Source: Verrucomicrobiales bacterium (GTDB lineage Bacteria > Verrucomicrobiota > Verrucomicrobiia > Methylacidiphilales > JAAUTS01). Taken from it: DNA of 64,000 nt. The position numbers were made by a program, and so were the translations under genes. The notes under the pieces are model-generated. The model saw only the letters and a list, made by a program, of their open reading frames with translations, was not told where the DNA came from and made no database searches. Positions within the stretch are counted from its first letter, which is position 1; the number at the start of each line of letters is the position of its first letter. Where the stretch lies: the NCBI GenBank assembly GCA_031256975.1, contig JAIRPN010000002.1:1-64000 (forward strand), written 5' to 3'. Below are positions 10,196 through 21,550 of the stretch, piece by piece.

Positions 10196-10276
10196 TCAGA
10201 ACTTTTCAGGATAAAGCACCGCCGCAAACAAGTACCCAAGCAGGCACAGGGCGGCCAGTCCCGTGATAATGTCCAT
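10196..10276 (-). CDS. kdpF: KdpF, small membrane subunit of the Kdp pump
   Basis: A 26-residue reading frame directly upstream of kdpA. It is one hydrophobic helix followed by the characteristic KdpF end, with GYLFAAVLYPEKF at its C-terminus. KdpF stabilises the KdpABC complex in other bacteria. It starts at ATG 10276 and stops 9 bases before kdpA. No clear Shine-Dalgarno sequence precedes it, so translation may be coupled to the microORF that ends 6 bases upstream. Confidence 0.88.
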   Translation of the reverse strand: MDIITGLAALCLLGYLFAAVLYPEKF

Positions 10277-10282
10277 TGAATT

Positions 10283-10363
10283 TTACCGTGGCAGCTTGAG
10301 AAAAATTCCCGCCAGCACGAAGACTGCAATGACCACGAGCAGGTAGAAAACTTGCATCAACAT
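10283..10363 (-). CDS. 26-residue single-helix membrane microprotein upstream of kdpF
   Basis: A second 26-codon frame with the same length as kdpF precedes it. It begins MLMQVFYLLVVIAVFVLAG and ends in FLKLPR, giving one strongly hydrophobic helix with a short basic tail. A GGAG lies about 7 bases before ATG 10363, the best ribosome-binding site near the operon start; a second in-frame ATG is at 10357. It lacks the KdpF ending and I do not recognise a family. It could be an extra Kdp subunit, a leader peptide that couples translation to kdpF, or a chance frame. The intact frame, binding site and tight spacing favour translation. Confidence 0.6.
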   Translation of the reverse strand: MLMQVFYLLVVIAVFVLAGIFLKLPR

Positions 10364-10469
10364 GACACAGCTCCAATTACCGGAAAGACGGCGCGGTTTT
10401 ACGGGCACACCTCGTCCGGAGTGTTAGTCTTGGGTGACCGTGGATGCCTCGCGCCCGCGAGCTCTAGAG

Positions 10470-10630
10470 GATCGCCCTTCCAAATGCCGACGAGGTTAGC
10501 TGTCGGGCTCGGCCTTGAAAGTGGCCTTGGCTTCGATTACTCGAAGCCGTTCGCCCCATCCGCTTCGCTATTGGCGTTGCGGAACTTGGTTCCCCCGCGT
10601 CACGCCCCAGGAAGAGGGCGCAACTTAGGC
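10470..10630 (-). promoter_or_regulatory. c-di-AMP (ydaO/yuaA class) riboswitch in the kdp leader
   Basis: Read on the minus strand, the leader shows the conserved blocks of the ydaO/yuaA aptamer in order: GGGGGAACCA (near 10595), ATGGGGCGAA (near 10545), then CCGACAGCTAACCTCGT with GGCATTTGGAAGG (about 10505-10474). The paired arms CTTCGA...TCGAAG and GGCC...GGCC lie between them. This class binds cyclic di-AMP and usually turns genes off when the ligand is abundant; in Bacillus it controls potassium uptake genes. The aptamer ends about 110 bases before the first microORF, which leaves room for an expression platform, but I could not define its terminator or anti-terminator. Confidence 0.85.
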
Positions 10631-10712
10631 TGCTATGGAAAGCTATACTACAATTTAGTGATAAATGCAAACAGGCCACGGCTAACTCATTGATGGAGAG
10701 CCAAATATTCTT

Positions 10713-11162
10713 CTAGTGGGCGAATTTATTTTTGCTCGAAAGCTCAAAAGCTGCCGGAATGACCTGGAACTTTGCCGCTTGCGCATTGGCGTCCAGAAAA
10801 ACTTCCACCACGTCGAAACGCACTGGCATGTCTTGCGTCTTCAATTCACTAAGATATTCATAAGCCGTGCGAATGATTTTGCGTTGTTTTGATGCCGTCA
10901 CCGCCTCCGCCGGAGTGCCCCATGAATTCAGCCCGCGCGCCTTCACCTCGACGAATACCAAGACACCTTGATGACGGCAAACCAGATCAATTTCTCCCCA
11001 CTTGCTTCGGTAATTCCTGACCAGTAAGCGATACCCTAGCTTGCGCAGATGACGGTTAGCGGCACGTTCGCCCAGCCTGCCGCGGCGGCGACGCTCGCCG
11101 TTAGCGTCAGAACTTGAAACTGCACTGCGTGACGGGAGCAAAGCTGCGACGATGGATTTCAC
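10713..11162 (-). CDS. yraN: YraN/UPF0102 family putative endonuclease-fold protein
   Basis: A 149-residue form, slightly longer than the usual 120. The family core begins at RRRGRLGERAANRHLRKLGY, followed by KWGEIDLVCRHQGVLVFVEVKAR, which contains the E...D...ExK pattern of the restriction-endonuclease-like fold. The molecular role of YraN is unsettled. I chose GTG 11162, which overlaps the rnhB end by 56 bases; an ATG at 11231 is also in frame but would overlap by 125. The frame crosses the rnhB stop through a dispersed motif read as SDANGE. The order rnhB-yraN is conserved in many bacteria. Confidence 0.85.
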   Translation of the reverse strand: MKSIVAALLPSRSAVSSSDANGERRRRGRLGERAANRHLRKLGYRLLVRNYRSKWGEIDLVCRHQGVLVFVEVKARGLNSWGTPAEAVTASKQRKIIRTAYEYLSELKTQDMPVRFDVVEVFLDANAQAAKFQVIPAAFELSSKNKFAH

Positions 11163-11733
11163 ACGGCCCCAAGCGTTCAAGCGCCGCGAGGTGTTTTGCC
11201 GTGCCGTATCCCTTGTGTGTGGCAAATTCATAACCGGGGAACTTATGTTCCGCCTCCTCCATCATGCGGTCGCGCGTTTCCTTGGCAAGGATGGAAGCGG
11301 CGGCAATCGACGGCGATTTGCCATCGCCCTTGACGATGGGTTGAATCTTCACCGTTAGCGAGGGCATCTGCGAGCCATCAATCAACGCGATATCCGCCTG
11401 CCGGTCAATTCCCGCCAGTGCGCGCTGCATCGCCAAAAAAGTCGCCTGCAAAATATTCACCCGGTCGATTTCCTCCACCGTTGCCACGCCCACCGCCCAT
11501 TTCAAGGCGCCGCTAACGGTGATCTCATCGAACAAACGGCGACGCTGCGCGCGGCTCAATTTCTTGGAATCATTCAATCCTTCCGGCCAGCTTTGTCGTT
11601 CAAGAAACACACAAGCCCCGGCCACCACCGGGCCGGCCAGGCAACCACGCCCGGCCTCATCGATGCCGACAATCACCTTCGCCCCGTCATTAGCGGCCGC
11701 CTGTTCGTATTCCCAACTCAGCAAATTACTCAT
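11107..11733 (-). CDS. rnhB: Ribonuclease HII
   Basis: A 208-residue enzyme that removes RNA from RNA-DNA hybrids and misincorporated ribonucleotides. It has the family signature GIDEAGRGCLAGPVVAGACV with the first two acidic metal ligands, LNDSKKLS, and ALIDGSQMP carrying a further Asp. The C-terminal region includes AAASILAKETRDRMM and HKGYGTAKHL. ATG 11733 gives the normal family length. It sits 3 bases after the upstream acetyltransferase gene and overlaps yraN, so the three probably share a transcript. Confidence 0.96.
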   Translation of the reverse strand: MSNLLSWEYEQAAANDGAKVIVGIDEAGRGCLAGPVVAGACVFLERQSWPEGLNDSKKLSRAQRRRLFDEITVSGALKWAVGVATVEEIDRVNILQATFLAMQRALAGIDRQADIALIDGSQMPSLTVKIQPIVKGDGKSPSIAAASILAKETRDRMMEEAEHKFPGYEFATHKGYGTAKHLAALERLGPCEIHRRSFAPVTQCSFKF

Positions 11734-11736
11734 GTT

Positions 11737-12363
11737 TCAGGCAGCTACCAAAACAGTCTCGGGAATTTTGGTCAAGACTGAATGCATCAATTCATCGTTG
11801 GCATTCAGATTGTACACTTCCTCGTAAAGGCGGCGCACCAGCGTGCGGATTTTTTCACCCGTCAGGGGCCGTTTGCTGGCCGCGGGCGCCAGCAGCAATT
11901 TCATCTCGATCGGCTCACCGCCAATCAATGAAGGCATTTTATAGGGAACCGACAAAATCTCGCGTGCGCCGTGCCGGTGATAAAACTTCAACCGCCGATG
12001 GCGTTCCTCATCATTCCCATACGCCGGATCTTCCACCTCGATCACCAGACTCTTGCCATTGGCGGAGACCGATTGCACCAGATGACGGAAAAATTCCGTC
12101 CCGCGTCCGCCACCGCGCATTTTCGGATGCGAGGCAAAGTAATCCAGCAACACGAATTCAGTCTCCGGAAAATCATACAGGATTGCGAAAATCGCCACGT
12201 TGTCGCCGTCTTTGGCAACAAATAGGCGGTAAGGACCTTCGGCAATGCGACGGGCAACCAGATCATCGGTATGCCGTTCATTATCGGGAAACGACGCGCG
12301 GTAAATTTCCAGGGTCTGGCGAAATCCCTCACTATTAGCGTCGGTAACGAGTTCGTAATTCAT
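11737..12363 (-). CDS. GNAT-like acetyltransferase, paralogue 1
   Basis: A 208-residue protein with a GNAT-type core: strands ending in EFVLLDYFASHP, then MRGGGRGTEFF, in the position of the acetyl-CoA pyrophosphate loop, and a long C-terminal extension (about 160-208). The substrate is unknown. ATG 12363 is chosen because the homologous neighbour begins at the same residue (MNY). The protein is clearly paralogous to the one at 12660-13289: both share FPDNERH, VPYKMP and the ending KIPET/KVPET with V-L/I-VAA. The frame is open 31 codons further upstream, but that part has no similarity to the paralogue. Confidence 0.8.
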   Translation of the reverse strand: MNYELVTDANSEGFRQTLEIYRASFPDNERHTDDLVARRIAEGPYRLFVAKDGDNVAIFAILYDFPETEFVLLDYFASHPKMRGGGRGTEFFRHLVQSVSANGKSLVIEVEDPAYGNDEERHRRLKFYHRHGAREILSVPYKMPSLIGGEPIEMKLLLAPAASKRPLTGEKIRTLVRRLYEEVYNLNANDELMHSVLTKIPETVLVAA

Positions 12364-12659
12364 GGGTAAATCCGCGGATCGGAATTTTCGATTGGGAAGA
12401 ATCAGCAGCCGGCGGGAATCAAATGCCGTTCGGTAGAAACAAACCGGTAGAAACAACCGGAAGACCGGAAATTTTGCAAGAATCGAAGCTATGCTTCTTC
12501 ATAAAGAGAGGCGCAAATTACAGCATAAAACGGCCATTTTGTCGATTCAGCCGCCTTCGCAATTCACCCTTGCTTATCAAAGCGTAAGTCACGCTACTAT
12601 TGGAATTCGGTAACCTCTTCCCTGCAAACCCAATACAGCAGGCAATTTATCGCCCGTAT
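12364..12659. other. Intergenic spacer between the acetyltransferase paralogues
   Basis: No gene is supported in these 296 bases. They contain a short direct duplication, CGGTAGAAACAA, repeated at about 12431 and 12445 and followed by ACCGG/CCGG pieces. The promoter of the downstream acetyltransferase-rnhB-yraN group is expected here, but no convincing -35/-10 pair can be named. Confidence 0.4.
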
Positions 12660-13289
12660 TCAGGCAGCAACCAAAATTGTTTCGGGAACTTTGTGCAAAA
12701 TCGAGAGCAATAACTCATCCCGGGCATCACGTTGATAAAGCTCCTCATAAATTTGGACGATCAACCCCCGGACCAAGGCTCCCGCTAACGACGAAGTTCC
12801 GCCCACCGGCGCCAGCAACAACAGCATCTCTGTCGGCGCGCCACTCGCCAGCGGCGGCATTTTGTAAGGCACGCCAAGCAATTCACGCGCGCCAAGCTTG
12901 CGGTAAAAATTCAAGCGGCGCACCCGCTCCCCGTGATTATCGCCAAACTCAGGATCCTCGACTTCCAGCAACAATCGTTTGCCACCGGCGAAAATTCGCT
13001 CGATGAGATGCGAACAAAACAATGATCCCGCCCCGCCGCCGCGCGCGTCCCGGCGCAACGCGATGTAATCCAGCAGGAAAAAACCGGTCTCGGTCAACTC
13101 GTGCAGCAAGGCGAACATTGCCACCCCGGCAGTGTCCTCGCCTATCCACAATTGGTAAAAACCGGCGTCCACCCGTTCCGCAATCACCATGTCACGATGC
13201 CGTTCATTATCGGGGAATGATTGCCGGTAAATGGTCAGCGCCTGCCGGAAGGACTCACCGTTAGCGTCGCTGACCCTGCGGTAGTTCAT
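12660..13289 (-). CDS. GNAT-like acetyltransferase, paralogue 2
   Basis: A 209-residue paralogue of the preceding gene, aligning from the first residue (MNYRRVSDANGESFRQ against MNYELVTDANSEGFRQ) to the last (VPETILVAA against IPETVLVAA). GNAT-like features are FFLLDYIALRRDARGGGAGSLF, with the glycine-rich cofactor loop, and EVEDPEFGD. The substrate is unknown. ATG 13289 is chosen by alignment; an in-frame ATG at 13313 exists. Both copies hold the dispersed motif at the same codons, so the motif predates the duplication or was kept by conversion. Confidence 0.8.
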   Translation of the reverse strand: MNYRRVSDANGESFRQALTIYRQSFPDNERHRDMVIAERVDAGFYQLWIGEDTAGVAMFALLHELTETGFFLLDYIALRRDARGGGAGSLFCSHLIERIFAGGKRLLLEVEDPEFGDNHGERVRRLNFYRKLGARELLGVPYKMPPLASGAPTEMLLLLAPVGGTSSLAGALVRGLIVQIYEELYQRDARDELLLSILHKVPETILVAA

Positions 13290-13384
13290 GCCGCAACTAT
13301 GAACTGTTTCCACCCATCAGCAACCCCTAACAGGATATTTTGTAATAACTTTATTTTTTCCGGAAACCTGTTAAGGCTACTCAC

Positions 13385-13948
13385 ATGAAAGCCTTGCTGC
13401 CGTCCGGCCTTTTGTTGCTCCTCGGGCTATTAGCGCCGCTAACAGCGACACCCTACACGGAATCCCTTACCGGCATTAATTTCCCCGATGAATTATCAGG
13501 AATGCTCCTGACCAAGATTACTGATTACGAAGCGCAAAATCCCGGCGGCGGAACCGGCATCTCCTATCGTGCTCCAAATGCCAAGGCTGATTTCTATATT
13601 TATAACGGCGGCCTGAAGAATATTCCATCCAACTTGGATTCGCCGCCAATCAGCCAGCACTTCCAAGCGGTGGTCGACGCCATTCCAAAATTGCTGGGCC
13701 AACCGGAAAACCAGTTAAAAATCCTGCAACCCAGGGAAGAAATCCGGATTGGCCAACTTGCTTTCCTGCACACGGCCCTGAGTTATCAATTGAACGATGA
13801 AGGCAAAATCACCCATGTCTACCTGACCAGCCTGAACCATCAGTTCCTCAAAATCCGCTTCACCTGCATCAACAGCTCGCTGCAGGTCAACGACCGGATT
13901 TTGCAGGACTTCCTGCAAGGCAGCGCCAAATTGTGGCCCTCTCCCTGA
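13385..13948 (+). CDS. Secreted protein of unknown function
   Basis: A 187-residue protein with a clear signal peptide (KALLPSGLLLLLGLLAPLTA, cleavage near residue 22) and no later membrane segment. The mature part has a Gly-rich loop (NPGGGTG) and alternating strand-like stretches, with no family motif that I recognise. The signal-peptide coding region holds a palindromic pair of motif cores, TTAGCG-C-CGCTAA (13430-13442), read as LLAPLT. It lies alone between the divergent acetyltransferase gene and the convergent esterase gene. A role in the envelope is inferred only from the signal. Confidence 0.65.
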   Translation: MKALLPSGLLLLLGLLAPLTATPYTESLTGINFPDELSGMLLTKITDYEAQNPGGGTGISYRAPNAKADFYIYNGGLKNIPSNLDSPPISQHFQAVVDAIPKLLGQPENQLKILQPREEIRIGQLAFLHTALSYQLNDEGKITHVYLTSLNHQFLKIRFTCINSSLQVNDRILQDFLQGSAKLWPSP

Positions 13949-13949
13949 G

Positions 13950-14795
13950 TCACTTCAACAGCCGTTGCATCTCCTCGGCATATTTCCGGCCAAGGATAAT
14001 CTGCCCCGCGCCGTCGAAATGCAGGGCATCTTTCATGGTTAGCCCCTTGGTATCGACCATGCCGGTCAGCGGCACATCCCTGGCCACATTGGCCTGCGCG
14101 GTTCTCAAGGTTTCGAGCTGCTTCAATGCCGTCTGCGAAACCTGACCGATCACAAAAGGCAAATCCTTTCCGTAGGTCAGGCGGATATCGACAATGAACC
14201 GCTTCAGATTTTCCTCGTATTGGTTGGCGGAATTTTCCTTGTCGGCATCCGCTTCCCCCTGCATCCAGATCATGCCTTTGATGACAATCGTGTCGCCGGG
14301 GTGAGCCTCTTTCAACGTGGTCAAACCCCTGCCGACGATGGTTTGAAAACCCTTGTACATGCCGCCGTCACCCTCGGTGCCTGCCGTACCGCCTGCTTTC
14401 CAATGGTCAATCAGGTTGGTGCCACCGTAGGAATACTTGAGGATGGCCACCGACTCATTCTTCTGTTGGTAATAATCCGCCATTGCCTTGCCGAAACTGA
14501 GTTCCGGCCCGAAATGAATGGTATTCTCCGCCTCGATGGTCGGTTGCAACGGAATCAAGGTTCCCGATGTGCTGGTCGTGTTGGACAAGTCGAGTTTTCG
14601 GTTGTAATAAAACGGCACGTTTTCCTGCTTTTTCAATTCCTCCGGCACCACCGTGTCCGGTTTGAAATCGCGGCCGTCGGCATTGGATTGTCCGCCGACC
14701 AAAAACACATTGATCGTTCCGGCGGAGAGAGCCAAAACCTGTAACTTCACCATTAGCGCCAGTGCGGCGACCTGTCCTAATTTTCGTGCCTGCAT
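13950..14795 (-). CDS. Secreted SASA-type carbohydrate acetylesterase
   Basis: A 281-residue protein with a signal peptide (about 1-27) followed at once by VFLVGGQSNADG, the block holding the nucleophilic Ser of sialate O-acetylesterase/CE6-type enzymes. The C-terminal block MKDALHFDGAGQ supplies the Asp and His. MIWMQGEADA is the third conserved block of the family. Such enzymes remove acetyl groups from glycans, here probably before GH2 cleavage. ATG 14795 follows the GH2 stop by one base (TAA-C-ATG), which implies translational coupling and a two-gene operon. An earlier in-frame start at 14849 would run into the GH2 gene. Confidence 0.85.
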   Translation of the reverse strand: MQARKLGQVAALALMVKLQVLALSAGTINVFLVGGQSNADGRDFKPDTVVPEELKKQENVPFYYNRKLDLSNTTSTSGTLIPLQPTIEAENTIHFGPELSFGKAMADYYQQKNESVAILKYSYGGTNLIDHWKAGGTAGTEGDGGMYKGFQTIVGRGLTTLKEAHPGDTIVIKGMIWMQGEADADKENSANQYEENLKRFIVDIRLTYGKDLPFVIGQVSQTALKQLETLRTAQANVARDVPLTGMVDTKGLTMKDALHFDGAGQIILGRKYAEEMQRLLK

Positions 14796-14796
14796 G

Positions 14797-18066
<3,270 letters not shown>

Positions 18067-18084
18067 TTATTCCCGACTCCCATT

Positions 18085-18165
18085 GAGACAAACCTTAATA
18101 TGTCTCTTTTTTTAAGGCAAATGTCTCTTTTTAAATTGTAGGAAAGGCTGTTGCGCCTACAATTT
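18085..18165. promoter_or_regulatory. Operator cluster between the GH2 gene and the XylR-like regulator
   Basis: Two direct TGTCTCTTTTT half-sites start at 18101 and 18122, exactly 21 bases apart, the spacing typical of AraC/XylR dimers on direct repeats. An inverted half-site GAGACA lies at 18085-18090. A separate perfect 10-bp inverted repeat, AAATTGTAGG (18133-18142) with CCTACAATTT (18156-18165), ends 4 bases before the regulator's ATG and could serve autoregulation or form an mRNA hairpin. A similar 21-base-spaced pair occurs at 23283 and 23304. Confidence 0.6.
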
Positions 18166-18169
18166 CCAC

Positions 18170-19273
18170 ATGACTAGCCGACGCCGCCGTGTCCTGCTCA
18201 TTCAAGCCTGGTGGAGCAAAAGAATCCTCGAGGGAGTCGCCCAATATGCGTTGGAAAACAACTGGATCCTGGACTGTGAAATGGGCTGGACCCATCATCT
18301 GCCAAGTCACTGGCGGGGCGACGGCATCATCGTTTACGCCGATACCAATGCCAACATCGTACGCTATGTCAACCGCCACCGGGTTCCGGTGGTTGATCTC
18401 GCCACCTTCAACGATTATTTCAAGGCACACAAGGCTGTCATCTCCAACGAGCAAATCACCCGGCTGGCCGTCGACCACCTGAAAAAACTTGGCTTCAGCC
18501 AGTTCGGCTGCGTGCTGGCCTCACATCACCCCATCGACATGCTGCGTTACGAATATTACAAAAAAATCGTCACCGCTAATGGCGATCATTTCAAACTTCT
18601 CCCGTTAAAAAAACTGGCATCCCTGCTTCCCGGTCTGCCGAAACCGATGGGACTGCTTACCACTAACGACCGCTATTCAATCGAAACCATCCGCATTTGC
18701 ACCGACAACGGTTATTCGGTACCGGAGGAGTTCGCCGTGGTGGGTATCGACAACACACCGATTCTCTGTGACCTGACCTCGGTTCCCGTCACCAGTGTCG
18801 ACCCCGATTTCTGGCAAAACGGCTACCAGGCTGCCGCATTGCTGGACCAGTTGATGCAAAAGAAAAAAGTTCCGAAAGAACCCGTGGTCATCCCGCCATT
18901 GGGCATCGCCCTGCGGCGCTCCAGCGACACACTTTACATCCCCAATACCGATGCCACCAAGGCACTGCAATTTCTGCGCAACAATTTCCTGCACCCGATC
19001 AACATCAGCCAGGCGACCAAGGACGCCACAACCCCCATTCGTGTCATTCAAAAGGTTTTCCGCCAATACGCCGGCAGGACCATGGTACAGGAATTAACCC
19101 GGTTGCGCATCGAACATGCCAAAAAATTACTCGGGAACCCGAAACACAAAATCGACAGCATCGCCCGTGACTGCGGTTTTTCCAGTCGTACTTATTTTAT
19201 CCGCGCCTTTCGCCGGTACGCGGGAATGAGTCCAAAAGATTTCCGCAAGGTCGCCCTTAAATCCACAGGATAG
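18170..19273 (+). CDS. XylR-like AraC-family regulator with sugar-binding domain
   Basis: A 367-residue protein. Residues 5-260 form a LacI/periplasmic-binding-type sensor domain (RVLLIQAWWSKRILEGVAQYA, VVGIDNTPILCDLTSVPVTSVD). Residues 270-365 form an AraC double helix-turn-helix with IDSIARDCGFSSRTYFIRAFRRYAGMSPKDFRK. This is the architecture of E. coli XylR, which binds sugar and activates from direct repeats. Being divergent from the GH2-esterase operon with direct repeats between, it probably controls that operon; the ligand may be galactose, fucose or another released sugar. A motif copy is read as TANGDH at 18574. Confidence 0.9.
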   Translation: MTSRRRRVLLIQAWWSKRILEGVAQYALENNWILDCEMGWTHHLPSHWRGDGIIVYADTNANIVRYVNRHRVPVVDLATFNDYFKAHKAVISNEQITRLAVDHLKKLGFSQFGCVLASHHPIDMLRYEYYKKIVTANGDHFKLLPLKKLASLLPGLPKPMGLLTTNDRYSIETIRICTDNGYSVPEEFAVVGIDNTPILCDLTSVPVTSVDPDFWQNGYQAAALLDQLMQKKKVPKEPVVIPPLGIALRRSSDTLYIPNTDATKALQFLRNNFLHPINISQATKDATTPIRVIQKVFRQYAGRTMVQELTRLRIEHAKKLLGNPKHKIDSIARDCGFSSRTYFIRAFRRYAGMSPKDFRKVALKSTG

Positions 19274-19292
19274 CATCATCCTTGGCGGCGTA

Positions 19293-21542
19293 TCATTGCA
19301 GATTTTGATTCAACTTTTTTGTTTGTCCGGCTGCAAATCGCAATTCAGCAACCCGTTCGCCATAACGCACCCGGCATTTATTTCCGGCAAGGTTCTTGAC
19401 CTCAACTTCGACAAGCTGCCTGTCCTTCCACGTTAGCGCCAATTCGAATCCGCCGCGTGCGCGCAGGCCGCTAACCGCGCCATCCTTCCATTCGGTCGGC
19501 AAGGCAGGCAGTAAGTCAATCTGCCAAGTTCCGTCCGCCCCGGGTTTGTTGCTCTGCAACAACATCTCCGCCATCGCCGCAGTGATACCGAAGTTACCGT
19601 CAATTTGCATGGGCGGATGCAAGCCGAATAAATTCGGACAGGTATTCCGCGACGTGAACATATCTTTCAACATCACATAGGCATTCTCCGCGTCGCGCAA
19701 ACGCGCGTATAACGCCGCCCGCCACGCCAATGACCATTCACGCACATCGCTGTTAGCGGCAATGCCGCGCGCATCCAATGAAACCTTGGCGGCCCTGGCC
19801 AAATCAGGAGTTTGTTCCGGACTGAATTGATGTCCGGGGAACACCGCAAACAAATGCGAAGTATGGCGGTGATGATCCTCGGGAGTATCCAGTTCCTTTT
19901 GATTTTTCTTCTCCTCCATCCATTCCAACAATTGCCCCCAGCTGCCTGCGCGGGTAACCACCAATTTATCACGCATCGCGGCGATCTTGTCGCGATATTC
20001 CCGGTCGGCTCCCAGCACATCGCAGGCCGATACATAATTATCAAACAAATCCCAGACAATCTGCTGGTTGTAAGCCACCCCATCCTCGGTCGGCCCATGT
20101 TCGGGGGACCATCCATTCGGCACCACCAAGCGACCGTCCGGCAAAGCCTTCAACTGGTCCTCCCAAAATTCACAAACCTCCTTCATCACCGGATAAGCCA
20201 CCTTTTGCAGGAAATCGCGATCCTGGGTAAACAAATAATGTTCCCAGAAATGCTGGCAATACCAGGCGTTGGCCGTCTTATCCCATTTCCAGCCCATTCC
20301 CCCACTAATGTTATGCGAAGTCCTCACCGCCCAGCCACGTCTGGGCAGTTCGCCATTAGCGTTCTTCAGGTCATCGGCTGAGTGGGTTGCTTCCCGCCAG
20401 TCAGGCAACTGGCTGACCACCAACTCAAACAACGGCAAATGGCATTCCGGCAAATTGGCCACTTCCACCGGCCAGTAGTTCATCTGGATATTGATATTGG
20501 TATGATAATCACTGTGCCACGCAGGATCGTTGCGATCATTCCATAATCCCTGCAGGTTGGCGGGCAAACTCCCCGGCCGGGAGCAGGAAATCATCAAATA
20601 ACGGCCATACTGGAATAACAGCACCTCCAGCTCCGGATCTGCTTGCTGGGCAACCAGCAGCTTACGCTTGTCCATCGGCAATGATTTTTGCCGGTCGTTC
20701 GATTGCCCCAAGTCCAACTTCACCCGTTCAAACAAGGCCTGATAATCCTTGATATGAGCTTCCCTCAATGCCGCATAGCCAAGACTGGATGCGTCATCCA
20801 ATTGTTCAGTAACACGCGCCTGCGGTAGGCGGTCGTGAAAACCCTTGGTCGAATCAGCCACATAATCAGTCCCTGCCGTCACCAAGATAGTCAAAGCATC
20901 ACAATTTTGAAAAAACAACTTATTGTCGCTAACCGTGAGTTTTCCTCCCTCGTTCATCACCAACACTTGCCAGGAATACTGCATTCCATTGGCCAAAGTG
21001 CCGCTAACCACGATATTCGCACCGGATAATTCCCCTTTGGCTTGATGGCCGTCTTCCGCCTCAATACTACCGCTCAAGGTCCCGGGTTTGTCGGCGGTCA
21101 GTCGACCAACCAAACATTGCGCCACTGCACTGCACAAGAATTCCCGTTTATATTGAACCCCATCATTCTTGTAATTCACCGAGGTGATTGCGTCGGATAA
21201 ATCCAATTCCCTGCGGTAATCGCTTATGTTTTTATGTCCGGGAAAATTGACAAACAAATTGCCAAGCGTCTGGTAAGCCCCCATCGATTCGTATTTGCCC
21301 GATGGATTGGTACCCCCGGTCCACAAACTATCCTCATTCAACACCAAACGTTCTCGTTCCGGCTCCCCCATGACCAAGGCGCCCATCCGGCCATTGCCAA
21401 TCGGCAACCCCTCGTTCATCACCTGCTTCGCAGGCCGGTCGTACCAAAGAACTAGGTTTTCCGTTGCCGCAAAGTCATTTTTACAAAAAACCGAAAGGAA
21501 CAGAACCAGAAAACAACTGAACTTTCGCGGCGATAAAAACAT
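19293..21542 (-). CDS. Secreted GH95 alpha-L-fucosidase-type glycosidase
   Basis: A 749-residue protein with a signal peptide (about 1-25). The GH95 signature begins [27 protein letters not shown] and continues with NEDSLWTGG. The (alpha/alpha)6 barrel carries [17 protein letters not shown] and [13 protein letters not shown], the catalytic-carboxylate region, then [17 protein letters not shown]. Known members are mostly 1,2-alpha-L-fucosidases, some act on alpha-L-galactose, so the sugar is not certain. Its ATG lies 8 bases after the PEP-CTERM gene stop, so the two share an operon. It may remove fucose caps before GH2 action. Confidence 0.9.
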   Translation of the reverse strand: MFLSPRKFSCFLVLFLSVFCKNDFAATENLVLWYDRPAKQVMNEGLPIGNGRMGALVMGEPERERLVLNEDSLWTGGTNPSGKYESMGAYQTLGNLFVNFPGHKNISDYRRELDLSDAITSVNYKNDGVQYKREFLCSAVAQCLVGRLTADKPGTLSGSIEAEDGHQAKGELSGANIVVSGTLANGMQYSWQVLVMNEGGKLTVSDNKLFFQNCDALTILVTAGTDYVADSTKGFHDRLPQARVTEQLDDASSLGYAALREAHIKDYQALFERVKLDLGQSNDRQKSLPMDKRKLLVAQQADPELEVLLFQYGRYLMISCSRPGSLPANLQGLWNDRNDPAWHSDYHTNINIQMNYWPVEVANLPECHLPLFELVVSQLPDWREATHSADDLKNANGELPRRGWAVRTSHNISGGMGWKWDKTANAWYCQHFWEHYLFTQDRDFLQKVAYPVMKEVCEFWEDQLKALPDGRLVVPNGWSPEHGPTEDGVAYNQQIVWDLFDNYVSACDVLGADREYRDKIAAMRDKLVVTRAGSWGQLLEWMEEKKNQKELDTPEDHHRHTSHLFAVFPGHQFSPEQTPDLARAAKVSLDARGIAANSDVREWSLAWRAALYARLRDAENAYVMLKDMFTSRNTCPNLFGLHPPMQIDGNFGITAAMAEMLLQSNKPGADGTWQIDLLPALPTEWKDGAVSGLRARGGFELALTWKDRQLVEVEVKNLAGNKCRVRYGERVAELRFAAGQTKKLNQNLQ

Positions 21543-21550
21543 AGTTGAAT

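Noticed and set aside
10713..11231. YraN start at ATG 11231
   Set aside because: It would overlap rnhB by 125 bases and add residues outside the family core; GTG 11162 gives a shorter overlap.
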